Below, one piece after another: positions 34,566 through 49,500 of a stretch of DNA of 64,000 nucleotides. The notes beneath the pieces are model-generated. The model searched no databases. It saw nothing but the letters and a program-made list of their open reading frames with translations, and was not told the DNA's origin. This DNA is from Streptomyces sp. WMMB303 (GTDB taxonomy: Bacteria > Actinomycetota > Actinomycetes > Streptomycetales > Streptomycetaceae), in the NCBI RefSeq assembly GCF_029351045.1, contig NZ_JARKIN010000001.1:4886501-4950500 (forward strand). Direction: 5' to 3'. How positions within the stretch are numbered: the first letter of the stretch is position 1; each line of letters opens with the position of its first letter. A program made the translations under genes and the position numbers.

Positions 34566-37500
34566 CGGGCCCGCTCACCGTCGGACAGGTGCTGGCCGAG
34601 TCCGGCGACGGTCGGATCGTCGAACACGGTGCCGATGGCGATCTCCACCCCGAACACCGTGCGGATACGGCTGACCAGGCGGGTGGCCAGCAGCGAGTGG
34701 CCGCCCAGGTCGAAGAAGCTGTCGTCGATCCCGACCTGTTCCAGACCCAGCACCTCGGCGAACAGTGCGCACAGCGCCGTTTCCTGCGCGGTGCGCGGCG
34801 CCCGGCCCTGCTGGAGGGCACGGTAGTCGGGAGCGGGCAGCGCCTTGCAGTCGAGTTTGCCGATCGGGGTGAGCGGCATCCTGTCCAGCACCACGAAGGC
34901 GGTGGGGACCATGTATTCCGGCAGCCAGGTGCGCAGGCCGGTGCGGAGTTCCCGGTTCAGTTCGACCGTGCGCCGGTGCGCGGCGGGGCTGTTGGCGTGC
35001 GGTGCGGCGGTCCGGGTGGTGTCGCAGCCGCGGTAGGCGGCCACCGGGGTGCCGGTGCCCTCGGGCCTGACGACGGCGTCGAAGCAGTCGTCCCGACCGG
35101 AGTTGGCCCAGGTGGTGACGGCTTCCATGCCCAGCGCCGCGGCGAGTCCGTGCACGGCCTCCGGATCCAGGCCGGCCGGGGAGTCCGCGGCCGGGTCGCC
35201 GCCTCCCTCCAGGGTCCGCAGTGCGAGGTGGTCGGCGCGCAGCCGGGCGTTGGGGACATCGGCCAGGCGCATCCCGGCCGGGTGCGCGCGCAGGGCGGCC
35301 GACAGCCCCCCGGCGTCGGCGCCCACCGCCTCCCAGGTCAGCTCCGGCAGGTGGGTGGCGGTCTGCGGGGCGGACGGGGTCTTGTGGACGACGACGTCGT
35401 AGCGGTAGCGGGAGAGTTCGTTGGCGTGCTCGGCGCGCTTGAGGCGGACCTCGACCCCGCCGACGTCCTCGAGGGTCTCAGCGAGCAGCACGAAGAAGTC
35501 CGGTGCCAGCAGCAGTTCCTCCTCCTCCCTGATCCGCTGCTCCAGGAGCGCCTGTGCTTCCTGCGGTGCGGAGGCGGCCTCCGGGCGGTGGGAGACGACA
35601 CCGGCCTGGAGGTGGCGCAGCAACCGCAGGTTGCGGATGTCGCCGAGGAAGAGGGAACCGCCGGGGGCCAGCAGCCGCAGGCTCTCGCGGACGACCCGGG
35701 CCAGGTAGTCGGCGTGCGGGAAGTACTGGGCGACGGAGTTGAGGACGACGGTGTCGAAGAAGCCCTCCGGAAGGCCACTGGTGTCGTCGGCGGCCTGAGC
35801 GCGCAGTTCGACGCGTTCGGCCAGCTCGGGCCGCTCGGCCGTCCGTGCGCGCAGGCTCTCCACAGCCGCGGCGGAGAAGTCGGTGCCCCAGTAGGCGTCG
35901 CAGTGCGGTGCGACCTGGGAGAGGATCAGCCCGTTGCCGACGCCCAGTTCGAGGACGTTGCGGGGGGCGAGCCGGAGGATCTCCGCGACAGCGGCGGAGC
36001 GCCACTGGTGCATCTCGGTCAGGGGGATCGGGGAGCCGTCGTAGCTGCTCGTCCAGATCCCGAAGTCCTCCCAGAAGCCGCCGCTGTCTGCCTGGCCGCG
36101 GTAGACCGACTCATAGACCTCCCGCCAGGAGGCGACGCGGCGGCCGTCCTCCGCGTGGTCGCTGCGCCGCGCCCACTCCTGGTCGGGGACGATGTAGCCG
36201 ACGAGCTGCGGGGTGTCGGCGTCCTCCCGCACCAGGACGGTGGCCTCGGCGACACCCGGCTGCCGGGACAGTGCGGCCTCGACCTCGCCCGGTTCGATGC
36301 GGAATCCGCGTACCTTGACCTGGTCGTCGGCGCGGCCGACGAATTCGAGTCCGCCTTCGGCACGCCATCGGGCCAGGTCGCCGGTGCGGTACATGCGGGT
36401 GCCGGGTGCGCCGTGCGGGTCGGCCACGAAGCGCTCGGCGCTGAGTGCGGGCCGCCCCAGGTAGCCGCGGGCCAGGAACGGGCCCGCCAGGTACAGCTCT
36501 CCGGGAACGCCGTCGGGCACCGGGCGGAGCCGGGAGTCGAGGACGTACACCTGGGCGTTGGGCAGCGGCCGTCCGATCATCGGCGGCAGCGGCGGGCCGG
36601 TCACCTCACTCGCGGTGATCCAGACGGTGGCCTCGGTCGGCCCGTACAGGTTGACCGCTCCGCCGCCCTGGGCGTGCAGTTGCTCGGCCAGCGACGCGGA
36701 GAGCGCCTCGCCGCCGACGAGGAGCCGGACGCCGGTCAGCCCCTCGGGGTCGTGGGTGAGGATCGCGCGGTACACCGAGGGGGTGCCCTGGAAGACGGTG
36801 GCGCCGCTGTCCCGGATGAGCCGGTGCAGGGCGATGGGGTCCTTGCCGACCCGGTCGGTGGCGACCTCGACGCTCGCACCGGCCAGCAGCGGGGCGTAGA
36901 GCTCCACGGCGGCGATGTCGAAGGTGAGAGTGGTGGCGGCCACCATGCGGTCGCGTGCGGTGAGCCCCAGGCGGGCGCCGACGGAGTCGAGGAACTGGGA
37001 GAGGCTCCCGTAGGAGACCAGCACGCCCTTGGGCCGGCCGGTCGAGCCGGAGGTGTAGATGACGTAGGCGGCGTCGGCCGGGTGGACCGGGGAGCGCCGG
37101 TCGGCGTCGGTGACGTCGTGTGGTGGGCACTCCGCGAGCTGCTGCTCCACGTCCGGGTCGCCGAGGGTGACGACGAGGTCCGGTCGGGCCGCGGGCAGGT
37201 GTTCGCGAATGTCCGCGGTGGTGACCAGTGCGGCGGGCGCGGCGTCCCGGAGGACGTAGGCGAGCCGGTCGGCGGGGTGTGCCGGGTCCATCGGCAGGTA
37301 GGTCGCGCCCGCCTTCTGTACGGCAAGCAGCGCCGCGACCATGTCCACGGAGCGGGGCAGCGCCAGTGCGACCACGCTCTCGCGGCCGATGCCGCGGTCG
37401 AGGAGCAGCCGGGCGAGCCGGTTGGCGCGGGTGTTCAGGTGGCGGTAGTCGGCCGTCCGGTCTCCGGCGCGTACGGCGAGCGCCCCGGGGGTCAGCGCCG

Positions 37501-40500
37501 CCTGTCGTTCGAAGCGGGTGTGCGCGAGTGGCGCGGGGGCCGGTGCGGTGGTGGCGTTGCGGTCCACCAGGGTCTCGGACAGCTCCTTCTCGGAGAGCAG
37601 TTCGGCGTCGGCGACACGTACCGCCGGGTCGGCCGCCACGGCGCGCAGCAGATTCTCGTAGAGCCGGGCGATCTGTTCTGCCGTGGCACGGTCGAACAGT
37701 TCGGTGGCGTATTCCAGGGTTCCGCTCAGTCCGGCGGGCCGCCCCTCCTCGTCCTGCGTCTCGGCGAGGCTGAGGAAGAGGTCGAACTTCGCGTTGTCGC
37801 CCTCCAGCGGATAGGGCGCGGCCTCGACGTCGTGCAACCGTTGCGTCGGTGCCGCCACGTTGTGGAGCTGGAACATGACCTGGAAGAGCGCGTTGCTGGC
37901 CTGTGACCGGACCGGGTTGAGCGCTTCCACGAGGAATTCGAAGGGCAGGTCCTGGTGGGCGTACGCGCTCAGCGCGGTGTCCCGGGCGCGGTCGAGGACT
38001 TCGTCGAAGCGGGGGTTGCCCCTGGTGTCGGTGCGCAGTACGAGCGTGTTGACGAAGAAGCCCACCAGGTCGGTGAGGGCCTCGTCGGTCCGGCCCGCGA
38101 TCGGAACGCCCACGGGGATGTCGTGGCCGGCGCCGAGCCGGGAGAGCAGGGCGGCGAAGCCGGCCTGCACCACCATGAACAGCGTCGCCCGGGAGTCGGT
38201 CGCCACCTGCCGCAGAGCGGCGTGCAGTTCGGCGTCCAGGGTGAAGTCCAGCGTATCGCCCTGATAGCCGGCGACGGCGGGCCGCGGCCGGTCGGTGGGC
38301 AGCTCCAGCTGGGCCGGGATGCCGTCGAGGGCTTCCCGCCAGTAGGCGAGTTGCTGTGCGGCCAGGCTGCCGGGCTCGTCCGTCGTGCCCAGGAGCTGCT
38401 GCTGCCAGATCGAGTAGTCCGCGTACTGGACGGGCAGCGGCTCCCAGTCGGGCGCCGCGCCTGCCAGGCGGGCCCCGTAGGCGCGGCCGAGGTCGCGCAT
38501 CAGCGGGGCGCGGGAGGCGCCGTCGCCGATGATGTGGTGCATCAGGACGACGAGTACCGGGCCGGCCGGCTCGACCGGTTCGGCTGCCGCCTCGCCGTCC
38601 GGTGCGGTCTCGGTGGCGGGAAGGAACAGCCAGGCCCGCACCGGGGGCGCGCTGTCGAGGCGGAAGCGGTGACCGATCGCCTGCTGCACGGCCCGGTGCA
38701 GTGAGGAGGCGGGTACGTGCTCCACGTCGAGGCGGACGGCGGCCTCGGACGGGTCGAGCACGGCCGGGTGGGGCTCCCCGTCCGTCTCCGTGAAGACCGT
38801 GCGCAGTGACTCGTGCCGTACCGCCAGGTCGTTCAGCGCGGCGCGCAGCGCGTTCTGGTCGACCGCCGAGGACAGGCGCAGCGCGAGCGGCCAGTTGTAC
38901 GCGGACGAGGGGCCTTCGAGCCGGTGCAGGAACCACAGCCGACGCTGTGCGAAGGAGAGCGGGATCGTGTCCGGCCGCGGCATGGGGGCCAGCGGGGTGC
39001 GGGTGCGCCCGCCGGCGTCGAGGCGGGCACTGAGGCCGGCCACGGTCGGCGACTCGAAGACGGCGGCGATCGGCACCTCGGCGCCCAGGGTCGCCCGGAT
39101 CCGGCTGATCAGCCGGGTGGCGAGCAGTGAGTGGCCACCCAGGTCGAAGAAGCTGTCGTCGACGGTCACCCGCTCCACGCCGAGAACCTGCGCGAACAGG
39201 CCGCACAGCAGCTCCTCTTCGGGGGTTCGGGGAGCGCGTCCGTCGCTGAGTGCGGTGAATTCCGGGGCGGGCAGGGCCTGCCGGTCCAGCTTGCCGTTGG
39301 GTGTCAGCGGCAGTTCGTCCAGGACGACGACCGAGGCCGGAACCATGAACTCCGGCAGCCGGTCGGCGACATGTGCGCGTAGCGCGGCGATGTCGGGAGA
39401 GGAGTGCCCGGCGGCCGTTACGACGTAGCCGACGAGGCGGGTGTCGTCCCGCTCGGTCCCGTGGGCCACGACGGCGGCCTGCCCCACCTCGGGGTGGTCG
39501 AGCAGGGCGGCGGCCACCTCACCCGGTTCGATGCGGAACCCGCGCACCTTGACCTGCTCGTCGGCGCGGCCGGAGTACTCGAGCTGGCCATCTGCGCGCC
39601 ATCTTGCCAGGTCGCCGGTCCGGTACATGCGCGCGCCGGGCTCGAAGGGGCAGGCGACGAAACGTTCGGCCGTCAGGCCGGTGCGGCCCAGATAGCCGCG
39701 GGCCAGCTGGGCCCCGGAGATGTACAGCTCGCCGACGGCGCCGGCCGGCAGCGGGTTGAGGCGCGCGTCGAGCACGTAGGCCCGCATGTTCCAGAAGGGG
39801 CGCCCGATGGGGACGGCTCCCGCGGCCGGCTTGTCCTTCGGGCCGATACGGAACTCGGTGCAGTTGACGGTGGTCTCGGTCGGCCCGTACGCGTTGACGA
39901 CGGTGACCCTGCGGTGCGCGGCGCGCCACTCGGCCAGGGCCTCGGCGGTCAGCGCCTCACCGCCGAGGATCAGCATCTCGCCGGGCGACCGGTGCTCGGG
40001 CAGTTCGCTCAGCATCGGCAGATGCGAGGGCGTGGTCTTGGCCAGCGCCACCGGCACGCCGCCGCTCCCGGTCGGCACGTCTTCCAGGGCCGACAGGTAG
40101 ACGCGTCCGCCGACCACGAGAGTCGTGTAGAGGCCGGTGACGGTGAGGTCGAAGGCGATCGAGGTGGGCACCAGCGTGGCGCCACGGGCCGCCGGATAGT
40201 GGTGCGTGGTCCAGTTGAGGTAGTTGGCGACGGCGCGGTGCTCGACGATCACGCCCTTGGGCCGGCCGGTCGAGCCCGAGGTGTAGATGACGTACGCCGG
40301 GTGCTCCATCTCGACGTCGACCTCGGGATCGGTGTCCGGCTCCCCGGACAGATCGCGGGCGAGCGCTTCCCCGTCGAGCACGAGGGCGGGCGCCGCGTCG
40401 CGGAGGATGAGCTCACGCCGCTCGCGCGGGTACTCGGGGTCGACCGGAACGTAGGCGCCACCGGACTTGAGCACGGCCAGGACGGCGACCACCATCTCCA

Positions 40501-43500
40501 CCGACCGCGGCAGCTCCACCGCGACCAGCTTCTCCGGCCCCACACCCTGGCCGATCAGCCAGTGCGCCAGCCGGTTGGCCCGCGCGTTCAGCTCCCCGTA
40601 GGAGAGCGACTGCTCACCGCAGACCAGTGCCACGGCGTCGGGGCTGCGCCGCACCTGCGTCTCGAACAGTTCGAAGAGCGTCGCCTGCGGCACCTCGACG
40701 GCCGTGTCGTTCCAGGTGGTCAGCAGTTGCCCCCGCTCCTCCTCGGCCAGCAGCTCCACCTGGCCGACGGTCAGCGACGGGTCGGCCGCCACCTGCTCCA
40801 GGAGCCGCCTCCACCGGTCCAGGACGCTGCGCACGGTGGAGCGGTCGAAGAGGTCGGTTGCGTACTTCACCGCGCCCACGATTCCCGCGGGCGCGCCGGA
40901 TCCGGTGTGCCGCTCCAGCACGTTCACCGACAGGTCGACCTTGGCGGTCTCGATGTCGACCGGCTCCCCGGCGACGTCCAGACCGGGCAGCTCGAACGCT
41001 CCGGTGGGGTTGTCCTGCATCACCAGCATGACCTGGAAGAGCGGGTGGTGCGCGGACGAGCGCCGCGGGTTGAGCAGCTCCACCAGGTGGTCGAAGGGGA
41101 CGTCCTGATGCGCGTACGCGGCCAGGTTCGTCTCACGTACCCGCTCCACCAGCTCCCGGAAACTCGGATCGCCCGAGGTGTCCGTACGCAGCACGAGCGT
41201 GTTCACGAAGAAGCCGACGAGGTCGTCGAGCGCGGTGTCCATCCGTCCGGCGATCGGCGACCCCAGCGGGACGTCCGGGCCCGCGCCCAGCCGGGTGAGC
41301 AGCGCCGCCAGCGCCGCCTGCACGACCATGGGCACCGTCGCGCCCGTCTCGCGGGCGAGGTCCGCCAGCCGCTGGTGCACCTCCGCGCTCGTCGCGAAGT
41401 CGACGGACGCGCCCTCGAAGGAGGCGGCCGAGGTCCGGGAGCGGTCGGCGGGCAGGGCGATCCGCTCGGGAAGTCCCGCCAGCCGTCCGCGCCAGTAGTC
41501 CACCTGCTGCGAGTACAGGCTCCCGGGGTCGTCCTCGGCTCCCAGCAGCTCCCGCTGCCACAGCGTGTAGTCGACGTACTGCACGGGGAGCGGTTCCCAC
41601 TCCGGCGCCCGGCCCCGGCAGCGCTCGGTGTAGGCCGTCACCACGTCGCGGGCGAGCGGGCCCATGGACCAGCCGTCACCGGCGATGTGGTGCAGCAGCA
41701 ACAGCAGCACCCAGTTGTCGGGGCCGATCTCGAAGAGCGCGGCCCGGAACGGCACCTCGCCGGTCAGGTCGAACGCATGGCGGGCTGCCTCGTCCAGCAC
41801 CGTCGGCAGCTCCGCCTCGGTCACCTGCCGGTGCTCCCAGCCGAACGCGGCGTCGGCCGCGTCCAGGACCCGCTGCTGGGGCTCGCCGTCGGTCTCGGGG
41901 AAGACGGTACGCAGCGACTCGTGCCGGCCGACCGCGTCCCGCAGGGCCGCCCGCATCGCCGCCGGATCCACGGTGCCCCGCAGCCGGAGCGGCAACGGCA
42001 TGTTGTAGGTGGCGGACGGGCCCTCCAGCTTGTGCTGGAACCACAGGCGGCGCTGCGCGAAGGACAGGGGCACGCTCTCGGGGCGTTCACCTGCCCGATG
42101 CAGGGCGGGGCGGACTGCCTCACCGTCGAGCCGGCCGACGATGTGCTCCGCGAGCTGGGCAACGGTGGGGGCACCGAACAGAACACGCAGCGGCACTTCG
42201 ACGTTCAGCGCCTGACGTATCCGGCTGACCAGCCGTGTCGCGAGCAGCGAGTGCCCGCCCAGATCGAAGAAGCTGGTGTCGATCCCGACCCGCTCCAGTC
42301 CCAGAAGCTCGGCGAACAGCGCGCAGAGCAGCTCCTCCCGCGCGGTACGCGGCGCCCGACCGGCGCCCCCGCCGGCGGCGAACTCCGGATCGGGAAGCGC
42401 CTGCCGGTCGATCTTCCCGCTGGGCAGCAGCGGCACCTCGGCCAAGGGCACGAGCGCGGCAGGCACCATGTGCTCGGGGACCTGCAGACGCAGGTCGGCG
42501 CGCACCCGGTCGGGAGCGAAGCCTTCGGCGGTGTCACGGTCCGGCACGACATAGCCGACGAGGACGAGACCACCGTGTCCGTCCTCCCGCGGAACCACCA
42601 CCGCACGGGACACCGCAGGATGCCCGGCCAGCACATGCCGGACCTCCTCGGGCTCCACCCGGAAGCCGCGGATCTGGATTTGGTCGTCGCCGCGGCCCAG
42701 GTAGTCGAGCTGGCCGTCCTTTCGCCAGCGCACCACGTCTCCCGTGCGGTACATGCGGGATCCGGCCGGGGCGAACGGGTCGGCCACGAACCGACCAGCA
42801 GTCAGCTCAGGACGCCCCAGATACCCGCGCGTGACCCCCGACCCTGCCACATACAGCTCACCGATCGCTCCTGGCGCTACCGGCCCCAGCCGAGCATCCA
42901 GTACATACGCACGAACCCCCTGGTTCGGATATCCGATCGGCGCCTCCGGCCCGCTGAGCGGACTGCTGATCGTCGCGGCCACCGTCGTCTCCGTCGGCCC
43001 GTAGAGGTTGACCATGCGACGCCCCGGCGCCCACCGTTCCGCCAGCTCCGGCGGACACGCCTCGGCGCCCACGATCAGTGAACGGAACTCCTTCAGGTTC
43101 GATTCCGCTCCCTGCGGAAGCGTCGCGAGCACCGACGGCGGAATGAATGCATGCGTGATGCGCTGGTCCTCCAGCCGGCGTGCCAGCTCCTCCCCGGCCA
43201 GCCGCACCACACCTGGAACCACCAGCGTGCCGCCACAGGTCAGTGCGAGCATCATCTCCAGCACCGAGGCGTCGAACGCCATGGGGGCCAGCTGCAGTAC
43301 CCGGCTGCCGGCATCCGCCGCGGTCCGCTCCCGCAACGTTGCGCCCAGTGCCGCCAGTCCCGTGTGGGTCACCGCCGTGCCCTTCGGCATGCCGGTGGAC
43401 CCGGAGGTATAGATCACGTACGCGAGCTGCCGCACGTGCGAGGGCACCACCCGGTCCGCGTCCACCGGGTCCCTGTCCGGCTGCGCGGCGAGCAGTTCCT

Positions 43501-46500
43501 CGACATCCGGAGAGTCGAGACAAGCGACCTCGCGCACGCCCTGGCCCGGTACCCTGTCGACGAGTTCGAGGTCGGTCAGCAGCAGGCTCGGGTTGGAGTC
43601 GCCCAGTATGTGGGCGATGCGCTCGGCCGGGTACTCGGGGTCGACCGGCACGTACGCCGCCCCTGCTTTCAGGATCCCCCACACCACCGCCAGCAGCGAG
43701 GCCGACCGCGGCAACAGCACGCCCACCAGCTGTTCCGGGCCCACACCCTGACCGATCAGCCAATGGGCGATCCGATTGGCCCTCGCGTTCAGCAGGCGGT
43801 ACGTCCACACCGCTCCGTCGGCGTCCTCGACCGCAGCCGCCGTCGGCGACGCCACGACCCGCTCCTCCAGCAACTGCGGCAACGAAGCCGTCGCCGGGCC
43901 GGGGCCGCCGCCGACCGGCCACTCACCCAGGACCAGCTCCCGCTCGCCTTCGGACAGCAGCTCCACCGCGCCGATTCGGCACTCCGGCCGGGCAACCACC
44001 GCGCGCAACAAACGCACCCACCGCGCGGCGAAGGCCTCCACGGTCCTGCGGTCGAACAGCTCCACCGAGTACTGGACGGCCATGGCGATGCCGCCAGGAG
44101 CACCGCCGAGGCTGTGGCGCTCCATCACGTTCAGTTCGAGGTCGGTCTTGACGATACTCAGGTCGACCCCGCCCGTCTCGACGTGGAGGCCGGGGAGTTC
44201 GAAGGAGCCCTCCTGGGCGTTCTGGAGTCCGAGGATGACCTGGAAGAGCGGGTGGTGTGAGGTCGAACGGTTCGGATTCAGCAGCTCCACCAGATGCTCG
44301 AAGGGCACGTCCTGGTGCGCGTACGCCGCCAGACTCGACTCCCGCACCCGGCCCAGCAGCTCCTCGAAACTCGGGTCACCCGACGTGTCCGTCCGCAGCA
44401 CCAGCGTGTTCACGAAGAAACCGACCAGATCATCCAGCGCATCATCCATACGCCCCGCGATCGGCGACCCCAGCGGAATGTCCTCCCCCGCACCCAACCG
44501 CGTCAGCAACGCCGCAAGACCCGCCTGCAACACCATGAACACCGTCGTGTCCGACCGCCGCGCCAACCCGACCAGACCCCGATGCAACCCCGCATCCAAC
44601 TCGAAGGCGAGAGAGGCTCCCTCGTGCGAAGCGACGGCCGGGCGCGGTCGGTCGGCCGGGAACGTCACCTGCTCGGGAAGGTCTGCCAACTGGTGCCGCC
44701 AGTAGGAGACCTGCTGCGCGTACACGCTGTCCGCATCGTCCTCACTGCCCAGCAGCTCGCGCTGCCACAGCGCGTAGTCCGCATACTGCACCGGCAGCTC
44801 CGACCACCGCGGCACACCACCCTGGGAACGCGCCGTGTACGCCGCCACCACATCCCGCGCCAACGGACCCATCGACCACCCGTCACCCGCGATGTGATGC
44901 ATCAGCAGGAGCAGGACACACTCCTCCTGTCCCACCTCGAACAGCCACGCACGCACCGGCATCTCGGTGGCGAGGTCGAACGGGTACCGGGCCTTCTCGG
45001 CCAGGACGTCCGGCAGCTCCTCCTCCGTCACCCGCCGGTGGTCCCAGCCGAACGCGACGTCGGCAGGGTCGAGCACAACCTGGTGGGGCTCGCCGTCCAG
45101 CTCGCGGAAGACCGTACGCAGCGATTCGTGCCGAGTGGCGACATCGCGGAGTGCCGTGTGCAGCGCTTCCGCGTCGACGCCGCCTCCCAGCCGCAGGACG
45201 AGGGGCATGTTGTAGGTGGCGGACGGGCCCTCCAGCTTGTGCAGGAACCACAGACGACGCTGAGCGAACGACAGCGGCACCGCCTCGGGCCGGGGAGCGG
45301 GCACCAGCGGGATGCGCGTCTGGCCCTCGAGTGCGGCCACGCGGCCGGCGAGACCGGCCACGGTGGGTGCGCCGAACACGTCCCTGATCGGCAACTCCAC
45401 ACCGAGCACACTGCGAATACGGCTGACCAGGCGCGTGGCCAGCAGCGAATGTCCGCCCAGCTCGAAGAAGCGGTCGTCGATCCCGACCCGCTCCAGACCC
45501 AGCACCTCGGCGAACAGCCCGCACAGCACCTCCTCCTGCGGAGTCCGTGCCGTGCGCCCACCCGCGCTCACCGCGTACTCGGGTGCGGGCAGCGCCTTGC
45601 GGTCCAGCTTTCCGTTCGGCGTCAACGGCAACCGGTCCAGCACCATCACCGCCGACGGCACCATGTACTCCGGCAACCTGTCGGCCAGCCGAGCGACGAG
45701 CGTCGTCGGCTCGAGGGCGACGGCAGCCCCTTCGGACTTCTCCGGCACCACGTACGCGGCGAGTCGCTGGTCACCGGGCACGTCCTCACGCGCCACCACC
45801 GCCGCCTGCCGCACACCGGCGCAGCCGGCCAGCACCGACTCGATCTCCCCCGGCTCGATCCGGAAGCCTCGCAGCTTCACCTGCTCATCCGCACGCCCCA
45901 CGAACTCCAGATGGCCATCCGCACGCCACCGCGCCAGGTCGCCGGTGCGGTACATCCGCGCGCCCGGCTCGAACGGCGACGCCACGAACCGTTCCGCCGT
46001 CAGGCCCGCGCGGTCCAGATAGCCGCGAGCAAGCCCGGAACCCGACACATACAGCTCGCCCGGCACGCCCGCGGGAACCGGTCGCAGGCCCGCGTCGAGC
46101 ACGAACACGCGGGTGTCGGCCACCGGCCGTCCGATCGGGACGACGCCGCCGGAGGACGGCTCACTGTCGGTCACGGTGTGGGTGGAGACGCAGACCGTGG
46201 CCTCTGTCGGACCGTACGCGTTGAGCAGGCGGCGTCCCGCGGACCAGCGGGCCGCCAGCTCCGGCGGACACACCTCTCCCCCGGCCACCACGGTCTCGAG
46301 GCGGGGAAGGGCCGACTCGACGCCGTCGAAGGTGAGCGCGCGCAGCACCGAGACCGGGAGCTGCACATGGGTGACCTCCGCATCGGCCAGCAGCCGCAGG
46401 AGTGCCTCGCTCGACAGCTGTCCCGGTTCGGGAAGGACGAGCGCGGCACCTCCGGCGAACGCCGTGCACAGGTCACCGAAAGCCACGTCGAAGCTGGCCG

Positions 46501-49500
46501 AGGCGAACTGCAGCATCCGGCTCTCGGGAGACACACCCAGCCGCTGCACCTGGGTACGCGACAACGCGGCGACACCCGTGTGTGTGACGACCACGCCCTT
46601 CGGGGTGCCGGTGGAGCCCGACGTGTAGATGACGTACGCGGGGTGGTGGGGAGCGGCGCTGCGGGGCGGGTCGGTCTCCGCCCGACCGGACACATCCTGA
46701 GCCATGACGTCCGAACCCAGGACCAGCACCGGCCGGGCGTCCTCCAGCATCAGGTCCCGCCGGTCCCGCGGGTAGTCGGGGTCCAGCGGCAGGTAGGCAC
46801 CGCCGGCCTTCGACACCGCCAGGACGGCGACGACCATCTCCACCGACCGCGGCAACTCCACCGCCACCAGCTTCTCCGGCCCCACACCGCGAGCGATCAA
46901 CCAGTGCGCCAGCCGGTTCGCCCGCGCGTTCAGCTCCCCGTAGCCGACTCGCGTGCCGGCGAACACCACCGCGGTGGCCTCGGGAGCGCGGCGGGCCCGG
47001 GCCTCGAACAGCCCGGCCAACGTATCGGCTGGGACCTCGACCGACGCCCCGTTCCCTTCGGCGGACGTGTCGTTCCACTCGGAGAGAATCCGGTCCCGCT
47101 CCGATCCGGTCAGCAGCTCGGCCCGACCGATCGGGGCCGAGGGGTCCGCCACCAGCTGCTCCAGCAACCGCACCCACCGCCTGGCGAATCCCTCGACCGT
47201 GGAGCGGTCATACAGTGCCTGGGCGAACTCTGCGAGTGCCTCGACGCCGGTCGGCTCACCCGCGTCGTCGTACCGCTCGATGACGTTGACCGCCAGGTCG
47301 GACCTGGCCACACCCAGATCGACGCCCTCGGCCGCGACGTGGAGGCCGGGGAGTTCGAAGGAACCCTCCTGAGCGTTCTGGAGGCCGAGGATGACCTGGA
47401 AGAGCGGGTGGTGGGAGGTCGAACGATTCGGATTGAGCAACTCCACCAGATGCTCGAAGGGAACGTCCTGGTGCGCGTACGCCGCCAGACTCGACTCCCG
47501 CACCCGCCCCAGCAACTCCTCGAAACTCGGGTCACCCGACGTGTCCGTCCGCAACACCAGCGTGTTCACGAAGAAACCCACCAGATCATCCAGCGCATCA
47601 TCCATACGCCCCGCGATCGGCGACCCCAGCGGAATGTCCTCCCCCGCACCCAACCGCGTCAGCAACGCCGCAAGACCCGCCTGCAACACCATGAACACCG
47701 TCGTGTCCGACCGCCGCGCCAACGCGACCAGACCCCGATGCAACTCCGCATCCAACTGGAACTGAAGGTGCGCGCCCTCGTAGGAGACCACGGCGGGGCG
47801 CGGCCGGTCCGTCGGGAACGTCACCTGCTGCGGCAGATCCGCAAGCCGGTCACGCCAGAAGCCGACCTGCTCGGCGTAGAGGCTGTCCGGATCGTTCTCG
47901 TCGCCCAGCAGCTCACGCTGCCACAGCGTGTAGTCCGCATACTGCACCGGCAGCTCCGACCACTGCGGCACACCGCCCTGCGCACGCGCCGTGTACGCCG
48001 CCACCACATCCCGCGCCAACGGACCCATCGACCACCCGTCACCCGCGATGTGATGCACGAGGAGCAGCAGGACGCACTCCTCCTGTCCCACCTCGAACAG
48101 CCACGCACGCACCGGTATCTCGGAAGCGAGGTCGAAGGCGTGGCGAGCGGCACTCCCCAACGCCTCAGGTAGTTCCTCCTCCGTCACCGGGCGACGCTGC
48201 CACTCCAACTCGGCGCTCGCCGCGTCGAGCACCACCTGGCAGGGCTCGTCCTCCACCTTGGAATAGACGGTTCGCAACGACTCGTGCCGGACGACCAGGT
48301 CCTGCAGCGCGGTGTGCAGCGCTTCCGCGTCGACGCTGCCCTGCAGCCGCAGGACAAGAGGCATGTTGTAGGTGGCGGACGGGCCCTCCAGCTTGTGCAG
48401 GAACCACAGGCGACGCTGCGCGAACGAGAGCGGCACCGCCTCAGGTCGAGGCATGGGCGCCAGTGCGGTACGCGCCTGCCCCTCTGCCGCGGTCAACCGG
48501 CCGACGAGACCGGCCACAGTAGGCGCACCGAACACATCCCTGATCGGCACCTCCACCCCGAGGGTGCTGCGGATCCGGCTGACCAGACGGGTGGCGAGGA
48601 GGGAGTGTCCGCCCAGGTCGAAGAAGCTGTCGTCGATCCCGACTCGCTCCAGCCCCAGCACCTCGGCGAACAGCCCGCACAGCGTCTCCTCCTGCGGAGT
48701 CCGGGCCTTGCGCCCACCCACGCTCGCCGCATACTCCGGCACCGGCAGCGCCTTGCGGTCCAGCTTCCCGTTCGGCGTGAGCGGCAACCGGTCCAGCACC
48801 ATCACCGCCGACGGCACCATGTACTCCGGCAACCCCTCCACCAGCCGCTCACGCGCCGCCTTCACCACAGCCCCGATGCCACGCGCAGCCACCGGACTGT
48901 TCACCCACGGACCACCCGAACCGGCCGGAACATACACACCGGACATGGGGCGCTCGTCCTCGTCTCCGGGCAGCACCACCGCATCGAACAAAGCCACCGA
49001 ACGGGACGACCACGTCACCACCACCCGCAACCCCAACTCAGCACCCCGCACCACCAACTCCTCCGGATCCACCCCGGAACCCAGATCACCGGCATCCAGG
49101 CCATCCAGCCGACGTTCCGCGGCCACCTCACCGACCAGCCGCGCATTCGGAATCCCGGAAACCCGAACCGGGCCATCCACATCCGCCAGATCGAACTCCG
49201 CCGACCACGCACGGCTGGGAACCCCGGAAACATCCCGGACCTTCGACGGCGCCTTGTGCAGCACCACCTCATACCGGTGCCGCGTCAACTCGTTGTGACA
49301 GCCACCCCGCTTGAGCCGCACATCCACAGCCCCCACACGCGCATCACCCCCGGCCAGCCCGGTGAAGAACTCCGGAGCCACCACCAACTCCTTCTCCAAC
49401 AACACCGCACGATCCACCACCGCACGCGCCTGCACACCACGATCCCCATGCACCGCCGCATGCAACACCCGCAACGAACCCGCATGCCGCACATCCCCCA

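Noticed and set aside
30530..37906. A 2458-codon open frame on the plus strand opposite the NRPS gene
   Set aside because: It is the mirror of codon bias in a long high-GC gene. It has no ribosome site and no recognisable domain, and the NRPS frame on the other strand is unambiguous.
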